This document shows, in pieces, positions 1 to 8,706 of a stretch of DNA of 64,000 bases. Within the stretch, counting starts at the first letter, position 1, and every line of letters begins with the position of its first letter. Location of the stretch: assembly GCF_010731775.1 (NCBI RefSeq), contig NZ_AP022590.1, positions 558,001 through 622,000 on the forward strand, given 5' to 3'. The position numbers and the translations under genes are program-made. Under the pieces are notes generated by a model, which was not told the origin of the DNA, made no database searches, and saw only the letters and a program-made list of their open reading frames with translations. The stretch comes from Mycobacterium mantenii (GTDB lineage Bacteria; Actinomycetota; Actinomycetes; Mycobacteriales; Mycobacteriaceae).

Positions 1-64
1 GACCCGTGGCGGGGCCCCGGAATTGCTGACCAAGTTCCCCAAAGAGCTGGCCGTCCTGACGTAG
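1..64 (+). CDS. pepQ: Xaa-Pro aminopeptidase, C-terminal end only
   Basis: Only the last 20 codons are in the window, ending with TAG at 62-64. The tail reads ...PELLTKFPKELAVLT, which matches my memory of the C-terminus of mycobacterial PepQ, a metal-dependent M24 peptidase that cleaves X-Pro bonds. The downstream efp-nusB order is the one seen around pepQ (Rv2535c) in M. tuberculosis, which supports the call. The catalytic domain lies outside the window. Confidence 0.75.
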   Translation, partial: TRGGAPELLTKFPKELAVLT

Positions 65-298
65 CCCGATGGTGCCGACCCGCCGCGCCCGGCGCATGCG
101 CCGCGCTTGCGATCGGCACTGGCCCGATGGCGCCGACCCGCCGCGCCCGGCGCATGCGCCGCGCTTGCGATCGGCACTGGCCCCGATGGTGCCGACCCGC
201 CGCGCCCGGCGCATGCGCCGCGCTTGCGATCGGCACTGGCCCCGATGGTGCCGACCCGCCGCGCCCGGCGCATGCGCCGCGCTTGCGATCGGCACTGG
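65..298. repeat. Tandem minisatellite (MIRU-like), 4 units of 58-59 bp
   Basis: Four nearly identical units start at 65, 123, 182 and 241; units 3 and 4 are preceded by one extra C. The array begins directly after the pepQ stop. Each unit contains the perfect palindrome GGCGCATGCGCC and is bracketed by arms GTGCCGA/TCGGCAC that can form a hairpin (one arm base differs in unit 2). The unit length is not a multiple of three, so the open frames running through it are coincidental. Reverse-complemented, the unit aligns with the 54-bp repeat at 39,492-39,815. Confidence 0.9.
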
Positions 299-352
299 CA
301 GCAACCCGCGCACGGCTTCGGGGGGCTTGCGCCCGCGAGTACAGTCGGGTGC

Positions 353-577
353 GTGAACGGGGTGGCACGGGGTTTGGCGCGCCTGCGGGATTTCCGGTGG
401 GACATGTATGCACAGCCCCTTCGGGAGATGCGGCTGGAGATGCAGATCGTCTACTTCGCGATCCACGTGCCATTCGGCAGCGGGGTCACCCTGAACCTCC
501 CGTTGCTGACGATGATCAAGCCGTTGCCCTCGCCCGACGAGCAAACCGCGCTCGGCTCCGAACGCGTCCATCGCTGA
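353..577 (+). CDS. Small hypothetical protein, 74 aa (weak)
   Basis: Between the repeat array and efp is an open frame from GTG 353 to TGA 577. It would encode a 74-residue protein with a middle section of mixed hydrophobic character (QIVYFAIHVPFGSGVTLN). The frame is also open upstream through the repeat, so its openness alone is weak evidence. I see no clear ribosome binding site and do not recognise the family. It could be a real small protein or non-coding sequence upstream of efp. Confidence 0.3.
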   Translation: MNGVARGLARLRDFRWDMYAQPLREMRLEMQIVYFAIHVPFGSGVTLNLPLLTMIKPLPSPDEQTALGSERVHR

Positions 578-703
578 CGGCGTTTCGCGCGTCACCGCCC
601 CACCCCGGCCCGCGGGCGCCGACCGCGGAGCGCTCTAAACTGGCCGACAAGTTACAGACAGTTCCGTAGACGACTGTCCATCCTCGAGGAGATATACCGA
701 ACC

Positions 704-1267
704 GTGGCAAGCACTGCCGATTTCAAGAATGGACTGGTACTGGTGATCGACGGCCAGCTGTGGCAGATCGTCGAGTTCCAGCACGTCAAACCGGGCAAGG
801 GTCCGGCCTTCGTGCGGACCAAGCTGAAGAATGTGCTATCCGGCAAGGTCGTCGACAAGACGTACAACGCGGGGGTGAAGGTGGAGACCGCCACCGTCGA
901 CCGGCGCGACGCCACCTACCTCTACCGCGACGGCTCGGACTTCGTGTTCATGGACAGTCAGGACTACGAGCAGCACCCGCTGCCCGAGTCACTGGTCGGC
1001 GATTCCGCCCGGTTCCTGCTGGAGGGCCTGCCGGTGCAGGTGGCGTTCCACAACGGCGCGCCGCTGTACCTCGAGCTGCCCGTCTCGGTCGAGATGGAGG
1101 TCACCCACACCGAGCCCGGCCTGCAGGGCGACCGGTCCAGCGCCGGCACCAAGCCGGCCACCGTCGAGACGGGCGCCGAGATCCAGGTGCCGCTGTTCAT
1201 CAACACCGGAGACAAGCTGAAGGTCGACACCCGCGACGGCAGCTATCTGGGGCGCGTCAACGCGTGA
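704..1267 (+). CDS. efp: Elongation factor P
   Basis: This 187-residue protein has the normal EF-P length. EF-P binds ribosomes stalled on polyproline stretches and promotes peptide bond formation. The N-terminal KOW-like domain carries the loop [17 protein letters not shown] that holds the modifiable Lys in other bacteria. The central OB domain and the C-terminal region ending [19 protein letters not shown] are typical. The GTG start follows GAGGAG about ten bases upstream. The stop overlaps the nusB start (GTGA), so the two are probably translationally coupled, as in M. tuberculosis Rv2534c-Rv2533c. Confidence 0.97.
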   Translation: MASTADFKNGLVLVIDGQLWQIVEFQHVKPGKGPAFVRTKLKNVLSGKVVDKTYNAGVKVETATVDRRDATYLYRDGSDFVFMDSQDYEQHPLPESLVGDSARFLLEGLPVQVAFHNGAPLYLELPVSVEMEVTHTEPGLQGDRSSAGTKPATVETGAEIQVPLFINTGDKLKVDTRDGSYLGRVNA

Positions 1268-1773
1268 GCAGGCCCGTCAGGGGACGCCACCAGGCCCGCA
1301 AGCGTGCCGTCGACCTGCTGTTCGAAGCCGACGCCCGTGGGCTGAGCCCGGCGGAGGTCGTCGACGTCCGCACCGGGCTCGCCGAGACGAACCCCGAAAT
1401 CGCGCCCCTGCAGCCGTATACGGCCGCGGCGGCCCGGGGCGTCGGCGAACACGCCGCCCACATCGATGACCTGATCAGCTCGCACCTGCAGGGCTGGACG
1501 CTGGACCGGCTGCCCGCCGTGGACCGTGCGATCCTGCGGGTCGCGGTGTGGGAGCTGCTGTATGCCGACGACGTGCCGGAACCGGTCGCCGTCGACGAGG
1601 CCGTCCAGCTGGCCAAGGAGCTGTCTACCGACGACTCGCCGGGCTTCGTCAACGGGGTGCTCGGCCACGTGATGCTGGTGACGCCGCAGATCCGGGCCGC
1701 CGCCGACGCGGTGCGCGGCGCGGTGGGTTCCGACGCAGCCGGCGCACCGGAGGACCCCGGACCGCAGCCATGA
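1264..1773 (+). CDS. nusB: Transcription antitermination factor NusB
   Basis: This 169-residue all-alpha RNA-binding protein partners with NusE (S10) at boxA RNA to support antitermination and rRNA synthesis. Landmarks are the N-terminal [18 protein letters not shown] and the C-terminal half with [15 protein letters not shown] and [31 protein letters not shown], both conserved in NusB. Translation starts at GTG 1264, overlapping the efp stop. The C-terminus ends in a Pro/Ala/Gly-rich tail of about 25 residues. It overlaps the next gene by ATGA. Confidence 0.96.
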   Translation: MSRPVRGRHQARKRAVDLLFEADARGLSPAEVVDVRTGLAETNPEIAPLQPYTAAAARGVGEHAAHIDDLISSHLQGWTLDRLPAVDRAILRVAVWELLYADDVPEPVAVDEAVQLAKELSTDDSPGFVNGVLGHVMLVTPQIRAAADAVRGAVGSDAAGAPEDPGPQP

Positions 1774-2171
1774 CCCGGTTGGAGCTGCGCCTGCTCGCTG
1801 CGGCCGTGCTGGCCGCGACGGTGGTGCTGGGTGCGGTGATCTGCGCCGCCTACGGGCTGACCATCGTCGCCTCGGTGCTCGCGATCTACGCGCTGGGCGT
1901 GGGCGCCTGGCTGTATCACTGCGCCGAACGGGTGGTCGTCGCCCGCCGCATCAGCACGGTGCGCTCCGCGGCCAGGCCGCTGCAGCCGCTGCTGCCGGTG
2001 ATGGCCGCGATCATGGGCCTGACGCAGGGTGTGGTGCGGTCGCTGTCCGATGTCACCGAGCTGCCGGTGCGGCGCTGGGAGCTGCCCGTGCTGCGGTGGG
2101 TGGACAGCACCCGGGGCGCCAATCGGCGCGTCGTGGACGCTGACAAGGGTGACGACGAGCTGAACAGCTGA
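1770..2171 (+). CDS. Small membrane protein (Rv2532c-like)
   Basis: A 133-residue protein with two closely spaced N-terminal membrane segments (about residues 5-27 and 29-48), then a basic region and an acidic C-terminus ([11 protein letters not shown]). Its length and position between nusB and the decarboxylase match the conserved hypothetical Rv2532c. The ATG start overlaps the nusB stop (ATGA), so it belongs to the efp-nusB operon. Function unknown; it probably sits in the cytoplasmic membrane with its C-terminus exposed. Confidence 0.8.
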   Translation: MTRLELRLLAAAVLAATVVLGAVICAAYGLTIVASVLAIYALGVGAWLYHCAERVVVARRISTVRSAARPLQPLLPVMAAIMGLTQGVVRSLSDVTELPVRRWELPVLRWVDSTRGANRRVVDADKGDDELNS

Positions 2172-2248
2172 GCGAGCTCACGCGAAACGATCACGTGGGC
2201 AGCGGGGTGGGGTGAGAATACAAGTCGCCCAGAAGAACAGGTGAGGTC

Positions 2249-5113
2249 ATGATTCGATACAGCACCCAGCCGCGACGACTCCGGGTGTCTGCACTGGCGG
2301 CCGTGGCCAACCCGTCATACGCCCGGATCGACACCTGGAACCTGCTCGACGACGCATGCCGTCACCTCGCCGAGGTCGACCTTGCCGGGCTGGACAAAAC
2401 CCATGACGTGGCCCGGGTGAAACGCCTCATGGACCGTATCGCCGCCTACGAGCGGTACTGGCTGTACCCGGGTGCGGCGAATCTGGCGGTCTTCCGCGCC
2501 CACCTGGAGAGCCTGTCCACCGTGCGGCTCACCGAAGAGGTCTCCCTGGCCGTGCGGTTGCTCAGTGAATACGGTGACCGCGCAGGGCTTTTCGATACCT
2601 CGGCGCCGCTGGACGACCAGGAACTGGTCGCACAGGCCAAGCAGCAGCACTTCTATACCGTGCTGCTCGCCGACGACGCCCCGAGCACCGCGCCGGACAG
2701 CCTGGCCGAGTGCCTGCGGGCGCTGCGGTGCCCGTCCGACGATGTGCAGTTCGAGATCCTCGTGGTGCCCAGCGTCGAAGACGCCATCACCGCGGTCGCC
2801 CTGAACGGGGAGATCCAGGCCGCGATCATCCGCGACGACTTGCCGCTTCGGTCCCGCGACCGGTTGCCGCTGATGAACACGTTGCTCGGGCCCAACGAGG
2901 ATGCGGACGGGGTCATTCCCGATCGCGCCAACGACTGGGTGGAGTGCGGCGAGTGGATCCGGGAGCTGCGGCCCCACATCGACCTGTACCTGCTCACCGA
3001 CGAGTCGATCGCGGCCGGCGACGACACCGAACCCGACATCTACGACCGGACGTTCTATCGGCTCAACGACGTCACCGACCTGCACAGCACGGTGCTGGCC
3101 GGGCTGCGAAATCGTTACGCCACACCATTTTTCGATGCGCTGCGCGCGTACGCCGCCGCGCCGGTGGGCCAATTCCACGCCCTGCCCGTCGCGCGCGGCG
3201 CCAGCATCTTCAACTCCAGGTCGCTGCAGGACATGGGGGAGTTCTACGGCCGCAACATCTTCATGGCCGAAACCTCAACCACCTCAGGCGGATTGGACTC
3301 GCTGCTGGACCCGCACGGCAACATCAAGAAGGCGATGGACAAGGCCGCGAAGACGTGGAACGCCGACCACACCTACTTCGTCACCAACGGGACGTCGACC
3401 GCCAACAAGATCGTCGTGCAGTCGCTGACCCGGCCGGGCGACATCGTGCTGATCGACCGCAACTGCCACAAGTCGCATCACTACGGGCTGGTGCTGGCCG
3501 GGGCCTACCCGCTGTACCTGGACGCTTATCCGTTGCCGCAGTTCGCGATCTATGGCGCGGTGTCGCTGCACACCATCAAGCAGGCGCTGCTGGATCTGGA
3601 GGCGGCCGGACAGCTGCACCGGGTGCGCATGCTGCTGCTGACGAACTGCACCTTCGACGGCGTCGTCTACAACCCGCTGCAGGTCATGCAGGAGGTGCTG
3701 GCGATCAAGCCGGACATCTGCTTTCTGTGGGACGAGGCGTGGTACGCGTTCGCCACGGCCGTGCCGTGGGCCCGGCAGCGGACGGCGATGGTGTCCGCCG
3801 AGCGTCTCGAGCAGATGCTGGCATCGCCGGAATACGCTGCGGAGCACCGGAAGTGGGCCGCGTCCATGGCAGGCGTCGACCGGTCGGAGTGGGTCGAGCG
3901 CGAGCTGATGCCCGACCCGGCGGCCGCGCGGGTCCGCGTCTATGCCACGCATTCCACGCACAAGTCGCTGTCGGCGCTTCGGCAGGCGTCGATGATCCAC
4001 GTGCGCGACCAGGATTTCAACGCGCTCACCCGCGATTCATTCGGTGAGGCTTTTCTGACCCACACCTCGACTTCGCCCAACCAGCAGCTGCTGGCGTCCC
4101 TGGACCTGGCGCGCCGTCAGGTCGACATCGAAGGCTTCCAGCTGGTCCGGCAGGTCTACGACATGGCGCTGGTCTTCCGGCACCGGGTGCGCAAAGACAG
4201 GCTGATCAGCAAGTGGTTCCGCATCCTCGACGAGTCCGACCTGGTGCCCGAGGAGTTCCGGGAGTCCGCGGTCAGCTCGACCGCTTCGATCAGGCAGGGC
4301 GCCCTGGCCGAATGGAACGAGGCGTGGCGCTCCGACCACTTCGTCTTGGACCCGACGCGAGTCACGCTCTTCGTCGGCAAGACCGGAATGAACGGCTACG
4401 ACTTCCGGGAAAAGATCCTGATGGAGCGGTTCGGCATCCAGATCAACAAGACGTCGATCAACAGCGTGCTGTTGATCTTCACCATCGGTGTCACCTGGTC
4501 GAGCGTGCACTACCTGCTCGACGTATTGCGAAGGGTGGCAATCGATTTCGACCGCATCGAGAAGGCGGCCAGCGTCGCCGACCGTGCGCTGCAAGAGCGT
4601 CATGTCGAGGAGATCACCGAGGATCTGCCGCATCTGCCGGACTTCAGCGAATTCGACGTGGCGTTCCGGCCCGTCGACGAGTGCAACTTCGGCGACATGC
4701 GATCGGCGTTCTACGCCGGCTACGAGGAGTCCGATCGCGAGCACGTGCTGATCGGCATGGCCGGGCGACGACTGGCCGAGGGCAAGACCCTGGTGTCGAC
4801 CACCTTCGTGGTGCCCTACCCGCCGGGCTTCCCGGTGCTGGTGCCGGGGCAGGTGGTTTCCAAGGAGATCGTCTACTTCCTGGCCCAGCTCGACGTCAAG
4901 GAAATCCACGGATACAACCCCGATCTCGGGTTGTCGGTCTTCACCGAGACGGCGCTGGCGCGCATGGAGGCGCAACGCAATGCCGCCATGGCGGCGGTGG
5001 GTTCGGTGACTGCGGCTTTCGAGCTCCCGGCGGACGCGTCCGGAACGAACGGGGCGCGCAACAACGGCGCCAACGACGCGTCGGGCGTGCCGTCGGCGGC
5101 CGACAGCTCCTGA
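2249..5113 (+). CDS. adi: Orn/Lys/Arg decarboxylase (PLP, fold type I)
   Basis: A 954-residue member of the large prokaryotic ornithine/lysine/arginine decarboxylase family, which makes putrescine, cadaverine or agmatine and CO2. The PLP-binding lysine is in ATHSTHKSLSALRQ (Lys about 572). Upstream, FLWDEAWYA supplies the PLP-contacting Asp and TYFVTNGTSTANK binds the phosphate. A receiver-like wing domain occupies roughly the first 250 residues and a C-terminal domain follows. The length matches Rv2531c (947 aa, annotated adi). The substrate cannot be decided from sequence. The ATG at 2249 follows a GGTGAGG-like ribosome site. The last 40 residues are low complexity (Asn/Ala/Ser). Confidence 0.9.
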   Translation: MIRYSTQPRRLRVSALAAVANPSYARIDTWNLLDDACRHLAEVDLAGLDKTHDVARVKRLMDRIAAYERYWLYPGAANLAVFRAHLESLSTVRLTEEVSLAVRLLSEYGDRAGLFDTSAPLDDQELVAQAKQQHFYTVLLADDAPSTAPDSLAECLRALRCPSDDVQFEILVVPSVEDAITAVALNGEIQAAIIRDDLPLRSRDRLPLMNTLLGPNEDADGVIPDRANDWVECGEWIRELRPHIDLYLLTDESIAAGDDTEPDIYDRTFYRLNDVTDLHSTVLAGLRNRYATPFFDALRAYAAAPVGQFHALPVARGASIFNSRSLQDMGEFYGRNIFMAETSTTSGGLDSLLDPHGNIKKAMDKAAKTWNADHTYFVTNGTSTANKIVVQSLTRPGDIVLIDRNCHKSHHYGLVLAGAYPLYLDAYPLPQFAIYGAVSLHTIKQALLDLEAAGQLHRVRMLLLTNCTFDGVVYNPLQVMQEVLAIKPDICFLWDEAWYAFATAVPWARQRTAMVSAERLEQMLASPEYAAEHRKWAASMAGVDRSEWVERELMPDPAAARVRVYATHSTHKSLSALRQASMIHVRDQDFNALTRDSFGEAFLTHTSTSPNQQLLASLDLARRQVDIEGFQLVRQVYDMALVFRHRVRKDRLISKWFRILDESDLVPEEFRESAVSSTASIRQGALAEWNEAWRSDHFVLDPTRVTLFVGKTGMNGYDFREKILMERFGIQINKTSINSVLLIFTIGVTWSSVHYLLDVLRRVAIDFDRIEKAASVADRALQERHVEEITEDLPHLPDFSEFDVAFRPVDECNFGDMRSAFYAGYEESDREHVLIGMAGRRLAEGKTLVSTTFVVPYPPGFPVLVPGQVVSKEIVYFLAQLDVKEIHGYNPDLGLSVFTETALARMEAQRNAAMAAVGSVTAAFELPADASGTNGARNNGANDASGVPSAADSS

Positions 5114-5115
5114 GA

Positions 5116-5400
5116 TCAGCCGGTCGTCGGCGTCGGGCTGGCGCCGCACGTGGTGCGGGACGAGGGGTGCGGTCCGCCCGGCGGCCAGTCGGCGATGGCT
5201 CGCCGGATCCCCTGGACGAGTGCGTCCCTGCCCGACGGAGCCGTTTGGTTGCAGCTCGAACTTAGGGTGTTGAACGGACTCGGGTCGGCGGCGGCCGGCG
5301 CCGCTACCAGGACACCGAAGCCGAATGCGACTGCCGTGCTAATCAGTATCCGGGGGATCGCACGATCGTTACGACGCGCAGGGCGTGCTCTACCAGACAT
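5116..5400 (-). CDS. Small secreted protein with signal peptide
   Basis: A 94-residue protein with a basic N-terminus, a hydrophobic core (ILISTAVAFGFGVLVAA) and an AAADP cleavage region, giving a mature peptide of about 55 residues that starts DPSPFNTLSSSC. The mature part has two Cys (SSSC and TTC), suggesting a disulfide. It resembles a family of small exported mycobacterial proteins of unknown function that I recall as beginning DPNPF. It is transcribed away from the histidine kinase gene, and both promoters lie in the short gap that holds OmpR-type direct repeats. It is therefore a plausible target of that two-component system. Confidence 0.75.
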   Translation of the reverse strand: MSGRARPARRNDRAIPRILISTAVAFGFGVLVAAPAAADPSPFNTLSSSCNQTAPSGRDALVQGIRRAIADWPPGGPHPSSRTTCGASPTPTTG

Positions 5401-5425
5401 ACGGACTCAAGCCTAGAGCGATGGC

Positions 5426-5455
5426 GCTGAGAAGCCGCTGAGAACCCGCTGAGCT
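5426..5455. promoter_or_regulatory. Three 11-bp direct repeats, candidate OmpR-family regulator site
   Basis: GCTGA occurs at 5426, 5437 and 5448, within GCTGAGAAGCC, GCTGAGAACCC and GCTGAGCTC. Read on the other strand this is TTCTCAGC repeated every 11 bp. Head-to-tail half-sites one helical turn apart are typical for OmpR/PhoB-type regulators. The site lies between the divergent secreted-protein and kinase genes. Recognition by the regulator encoded at 6903-7571 is inference. Confidence 0.5.
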
Positions 5456-5538
5456 CGATGTTTCTAGCCGGGTCGCGGCCCTGCAGAATCAAGGGCGTGC
5501 GGGTATCGGGTGTCGGGCCGTTTCGGCAAGGCGGGCTA

Positions 5539-6921
5539 GTGCGTCCGTGGCGCCTCGCGCATCTGGGCATTTCGGCCCGTTCGGCGGCGGTGTCGGCGCT
5601 CGTCGTACTGTGCGCGCTCAGCGTGGCGGGCGCGGGCCTGGACGCGATCCTGTACCGCTCGTTGTTGACGGGCGTCGATTACGCCGCCGCGGAACGAGTC
5701 CGCGATATTTCCAAGGCGCTGCAGTCCGACTCGCCCGCCGAGCTCGACAACGCCCTGTTGAGCACCGACCAGCGGGTGGTCGCAACCCAAGTCATCGGTC
5801 CCGACGGCCACGTGGTCAAGCGGTCCGATGCCGCCCCGAAAACTCCGCTGGTGCCGACGAGCGCGTTCGACTTCAATTTGCGTCGCGGCCTGCCCGACGA
5901 CGCGGTGGCCGGTGACGATATGCGGGTCAGCGGACAGAAGGTCGCCACCCGATCCGGGGTCTACACGGTGCTGGTGGGCGGCGGCAGCGAGGCGGTCGAG
6001 GCGACCACGCGGACGCTGGCGATCCTGCTGGCCTGCAGCGCGCCGGTCATCGTCGCGGTGGCGGCGGGGGCGACCTACTGGCTGGTTCGCCGGTCGCTGC
6101 AGTCGGTGGACGCGATCCGCTCCCGGGTCGCGGACATCTCGACGTCCGACCTGGCCGAGCGGGTGCCGGTGCCGGACGGCCACGACGAGATCGCGGCGCT
6201 GGCCGTCACCATGAACGAGATGCTGTCGCGTCTGGAAGCGGGTCACCGTGCGCAGCAACGCTTCGTGGGCGACGCGTCTCACGAATTGCGCAGCCCGCTG
6301 ACCACCATCATCTCCGCGCTGGAGGTGGCCGAAGCCCACCCCGATCTGCTCGATGCCGAGCTCGCGGTCAACACCATGCTGCCCGAGGCCCAGCGCATGC
6401 ACACCCTGGTCGAGGATCTGCTGCTGCTGGCCCGCGCCGACGAGCAGACCCTGCTGCGGCGCAAAGAACAGGTGGCTCTCCACGACCTCGCGCGGACCGA
6501 AGCCGACCGTGCCCGCCGTGAAGCGCAAGTCGTGATCCACACCGATATCCGCCCGGTGCGGCTGGAGGGTGACCCGGCGGCCATGTCGCGCATGATCCGC
6601 AACCTGGTCGAAAATGCTGTCCGCCATGCGGTTTCGTGTGTCGCCATCGAGGTCGGCGGCCGGGACGAAGTTGCGGTTCTTGTCGTCAGCGATGACGGAC
6701 CCGGGATCGCCCCGGCCGACCGGAGCCGGGTATTCGAACGTTTCGTGCGCCTGGATTCCGACCGGGCGCGCAGCGGGGGAGGGGCCGGCCTGGGTCTGGC
6801 GATCGTCGCCGAGATCGTCGCCGCACACGGGGGCACGGTCAGCATCGACGACCCGCCCTGCGGCGGAACCAAGATCACTGTGACGTTGCCGCCCAACGCG
6901 TCTCAGCCCAGCAAGCGGTAA
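5539..6921 (+). CDS. Sensor histidine kinase
   Basis: A membrane sensor kinase of about 460 residues. It has an N-terminal membrane segment, an extracytoplasmic sensor region of about 110 residues, a second membrane segment (ILLACSAPVIVAVAAGATYW), a HAMP linker, an H-box FVGDASHELRSPLTTI with the phospho-accepting His near residue 248, then N-, G1- and G2-boxes (NLVENAVRHA, DDGPGIAP, GGAGLGLAIV). In-frame starts exist at 5458, 5497 and 5539. I prefer GTG 5539, because it puts the basic residues just before the first membrane segment and leaves the direct repeats in a promoter position. Its 3' end overlaps the convergent response regulator by 19 bp. Confidence 0.92.
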   Translation: MRPWRLAHLGISARSAAVSALVVLCALSVAGAGLDAILYRSLLTGVDYAAAERVRDISKALQSDSPAELDNALLSTDQRVVATQVIGPDGHVVKRSDAAPKTPLVPTSAFDFNLRRGLPDDAVAGDDMRVSGQKVATRSGVYTVLVGGGSEAVEATTRTLAILLACSAPVIVAVAAGATYWLVRRSLQSVDAIRSRVADISTSDLAERVPVPDGHDEIAALAVTMNEMLSRLEAGHRAQQRFVGDASHELRSPLTTIISALEVAEAHPDLLDAELAVNTMLPEAQRMHTLVEDLLLLARADEQTLLRRKEQVALHDLARTEADRARREAQVVIHTDIRPVRLEGDPAAMSRMIRNLVENAVRHAVSCVAIEVGGRDEVAVLVVSDDGPGIAPADRSRVFERFVRLDSDRARSGGGAGLGLAIVAEIVAAHGGTVSIDDPPCGGTKITVTLPPNASQPSKR

Positions 6922-7571
6922 CCGACGCCCCGTATCGTCTCGATGGTGTTGGTACCGAAGGGAACATCGATCTTGCGACGCAGGTATCCCACATAGACCT
7001 CGACCACGTTGTCCGGGCCGTGATGGTGCGCATCCCACACGTTCTGCAATATCTCCGCCTTGGTCACCACCACGTCCTTGTTGCGCATCAGGAACTCGAG
7101 GACCCCGTACTCACGTGGCGTCAGTGCGATCGGGGTCGAGCCCCGTTTGACCGTGTGCCGGGCGGGATCGAGCGCCAGCGACCCCGCTTCCAACACCACC
7201 GGTCGCGCCGGTGCGCCGCGACGAACCAACGCCCGCAGCCGCGCCACCAGCACCCGGAATGAGAATGGTTTCGTCAGGTAGTCATCCGCACCCAGATCGA
7301 AGGCATCGGTCTCGTCATACTCGCCGTCCTTGGCGGTCAGCATGAGCACCGGCGTCCACACGTTTCGTGAGCGCATCCGGCGCAACACCTCATAGCCGCT
7401 GAAGCCGGGCAGCATGATGTCGAGAACGACTACGTCGAAAGCGTTTTCGGTGGCCTCGCGCAGGCCGTCGGCGCCGTTGCCGACGGCCACGACGACGAAC
7501 CCCTCCGCCTTGAGCCCCCGGGCCACGGTGGCGGACAGTCGTGATTCATCCTCAACGAGCAGGACTCGCAT
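6903..7571 (-). CDS. OmpR-family response regulator
   Basis: A 222-residue regulator. The receiver domain occupies residues 1-115, with acidic pocket EDE (7-9), phospho-acceptor Asp51 in VVVLDIMLPG, and the conserved Thr/Lys in MLTAKDG and YLTKPFS. A winged-helix output domain follows, with LTPREYGVLEFLMRN and VYVGYLRRKID and the usual end TIRGVGYRLLG. It is the likely partner of the adjacent kinase, although the genes converge and overlap tail to tail rather than forming an operon. The gene contains the promoter-distal end of the kinase on its opposite strand, so the two transcripts are partly antisense. Confidence 0.93.
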   Translation of the reverse strand: MRVLLVEDESRLSATVARGLKAEGFVVVAVGNGADGLREATENAFDVVVLDIMLPGFSGYEVLRRMRSRNVWTPVLMLTAKDGEYDETDAFDLGADDYLTKPFSFRVLVARLRALVRRGAPARPVVLEAGSLALDPARHTVKRGSTPIALTPREYGVLEFLMRNKDVVVTKAEILQNVWDAHHHGPDNVVEVYVGYLRRKIDVPFGTNTIETIRGVGYRLLG

Positions 7572-7641
7572 GTTTCAACGCTACGTCGAGCGCGAGACGC
7601 ACCCTCAGTCGGGCCAGCGGGCCTCGATCCGGATCGACCGG

Positions 7642-8469
7642 TCAGTGCGCGTCCTGGTCTGGTTGTTCGACGTCAAGGCGCGGGCCGGCTTCCGTCGCAT
7701 CGTCTTTGGGCTGGCCAGGGTGGCGACCGGGACGTTGCGGTATCACGACGAGCAGCACCGCGATCAGCGCCGCCAGCACCGCCGAGGCGAGCGGGCGGCT
7801 CCACGCCAGGCCGCCGTCGGCGACGGGCTTGTCGATGAAGTCACCCAGGGTCGCCCCCAGCGGCCGGGTGAGGATGAATGCCACCCAGAACAAGGTGACG
7901 CGGGAGATGGGAGTCCAGAAGTACAGAGCCGCGACCACCGCCAGGCCGGCCGCGAAAACCAGCGCGCCGCGTTCGTAACCGAAATCGCGCGTGTCGGCCA
8001 GCCAGTCGCCGAGGGCGGTGCCCAGCGTCTGCGAGAACGTGATGGTCGCCCAGTAGAAGGCCTCCACCTTGGGTGTCGAGACGGTGCTGACCGATACGGT
8101 GCCCTGCGACCATCGCCACAGACCCAGGGTGGCCACTAGACACGCAAGAAGCAGCAGCGATCCGCCGGTGTAGCCGATGCCCAGCGACCGGTCCGCGAAA
8201 TCGGCCAGTACGGTGCCGAACGTCGTCGAGGCCACGATCGTCAACCAGTACAGGACCGCGTGGAATCGGTTGGCGAGGATCTGAGCCGCGACCAGCACCA
8301 CCAGCGCGACGCCGAAGATCGCGACCCCGGCGGCATAACCCCAATTCAGGGTCATCGTGACGGTGTCGCCGCCCGTTTCGCCCAACGTCGTCGCCAAGAC
8401 CTTGATGACCCAGAAGCCCAGGGTGACCGCCGGCACCTTGGTCAACGCGTGTTTCGAAACGTCAGTCAT
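7642..8469 (-). CDS. COG4705-type multipass membrane protein
   Basis: A membrane protein of about 275 residues with some eight to ten membrane segments and a repeated motif of the form KxLATTLGE/TxGDxxxD (ATTLGETGGD, GTVLADFADRS, GTALGDWLAD, GATLGDFIDKP). These regularly spaced acidic positions in helices are characteristic of this uncharacterised membrane-anchored family and could bind a cation. ATG 8469 has GGAAG upstream. The open frame extends to 8634, but the extra residues have no membrane character. The C-terminus is charged. Function unknown. Confidence 0.75.
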   Translation of the reverse strand: MTDVSKHALTKVPAVTLGFWVIKVLATTLGETGGDTVTMTLNWGYAAGVAIFGVALVVLVAAQILANRFHAVLYWLTIVASTTFGTVLADFADRSLGIGYTGGSLLLLACLVATLGLWRWSQGTVSVSTVSTPKVEAFYWATITFSQTLGTALGDWLADTRDFGYERGALVFAAGLAVVAALYFWTPISRVTLFWVAFILTRPLGATLGDFIDKPVADGGLAWSRPLASAVLAALIAVLLVVIPQRPGRHPGQPKDDATEAGPRLDVEQPDQDAH

Positions 8470-8706
8470 GCAAGCCATCTTCCGCCGTCGGGAGTCCACA
8501 CCGGAATCGTGGGGTCGCACGGCGCGGCCGGTTCTGCTCACCGGGATCCCAAAGCCGACGGGTTCTCGCAGGTGGCGCAATGGCGCGGCGGGTGGCGGTT
8601 TTAGCTGGTCGGGTCCGACGGCGGCCCGGCGCAATACGCCCGGGCGCCGTCACCGACCGACGTGCTCGACCCAAAAACAGGCCCTGAGCTGCGTTAGCGT
8701 GACGGC

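Noticed and set aside
65..298. CRISPR array
   Set aside because: Units are contiguous with no unique spacers and no cas genes nearby; the same holds for 39,492-39,815.
5536..7038. 500-aa open frame on the minus strand
   Set aside because: Antisense to the histidine kinase, which has all its catalytic boxes in the right order.
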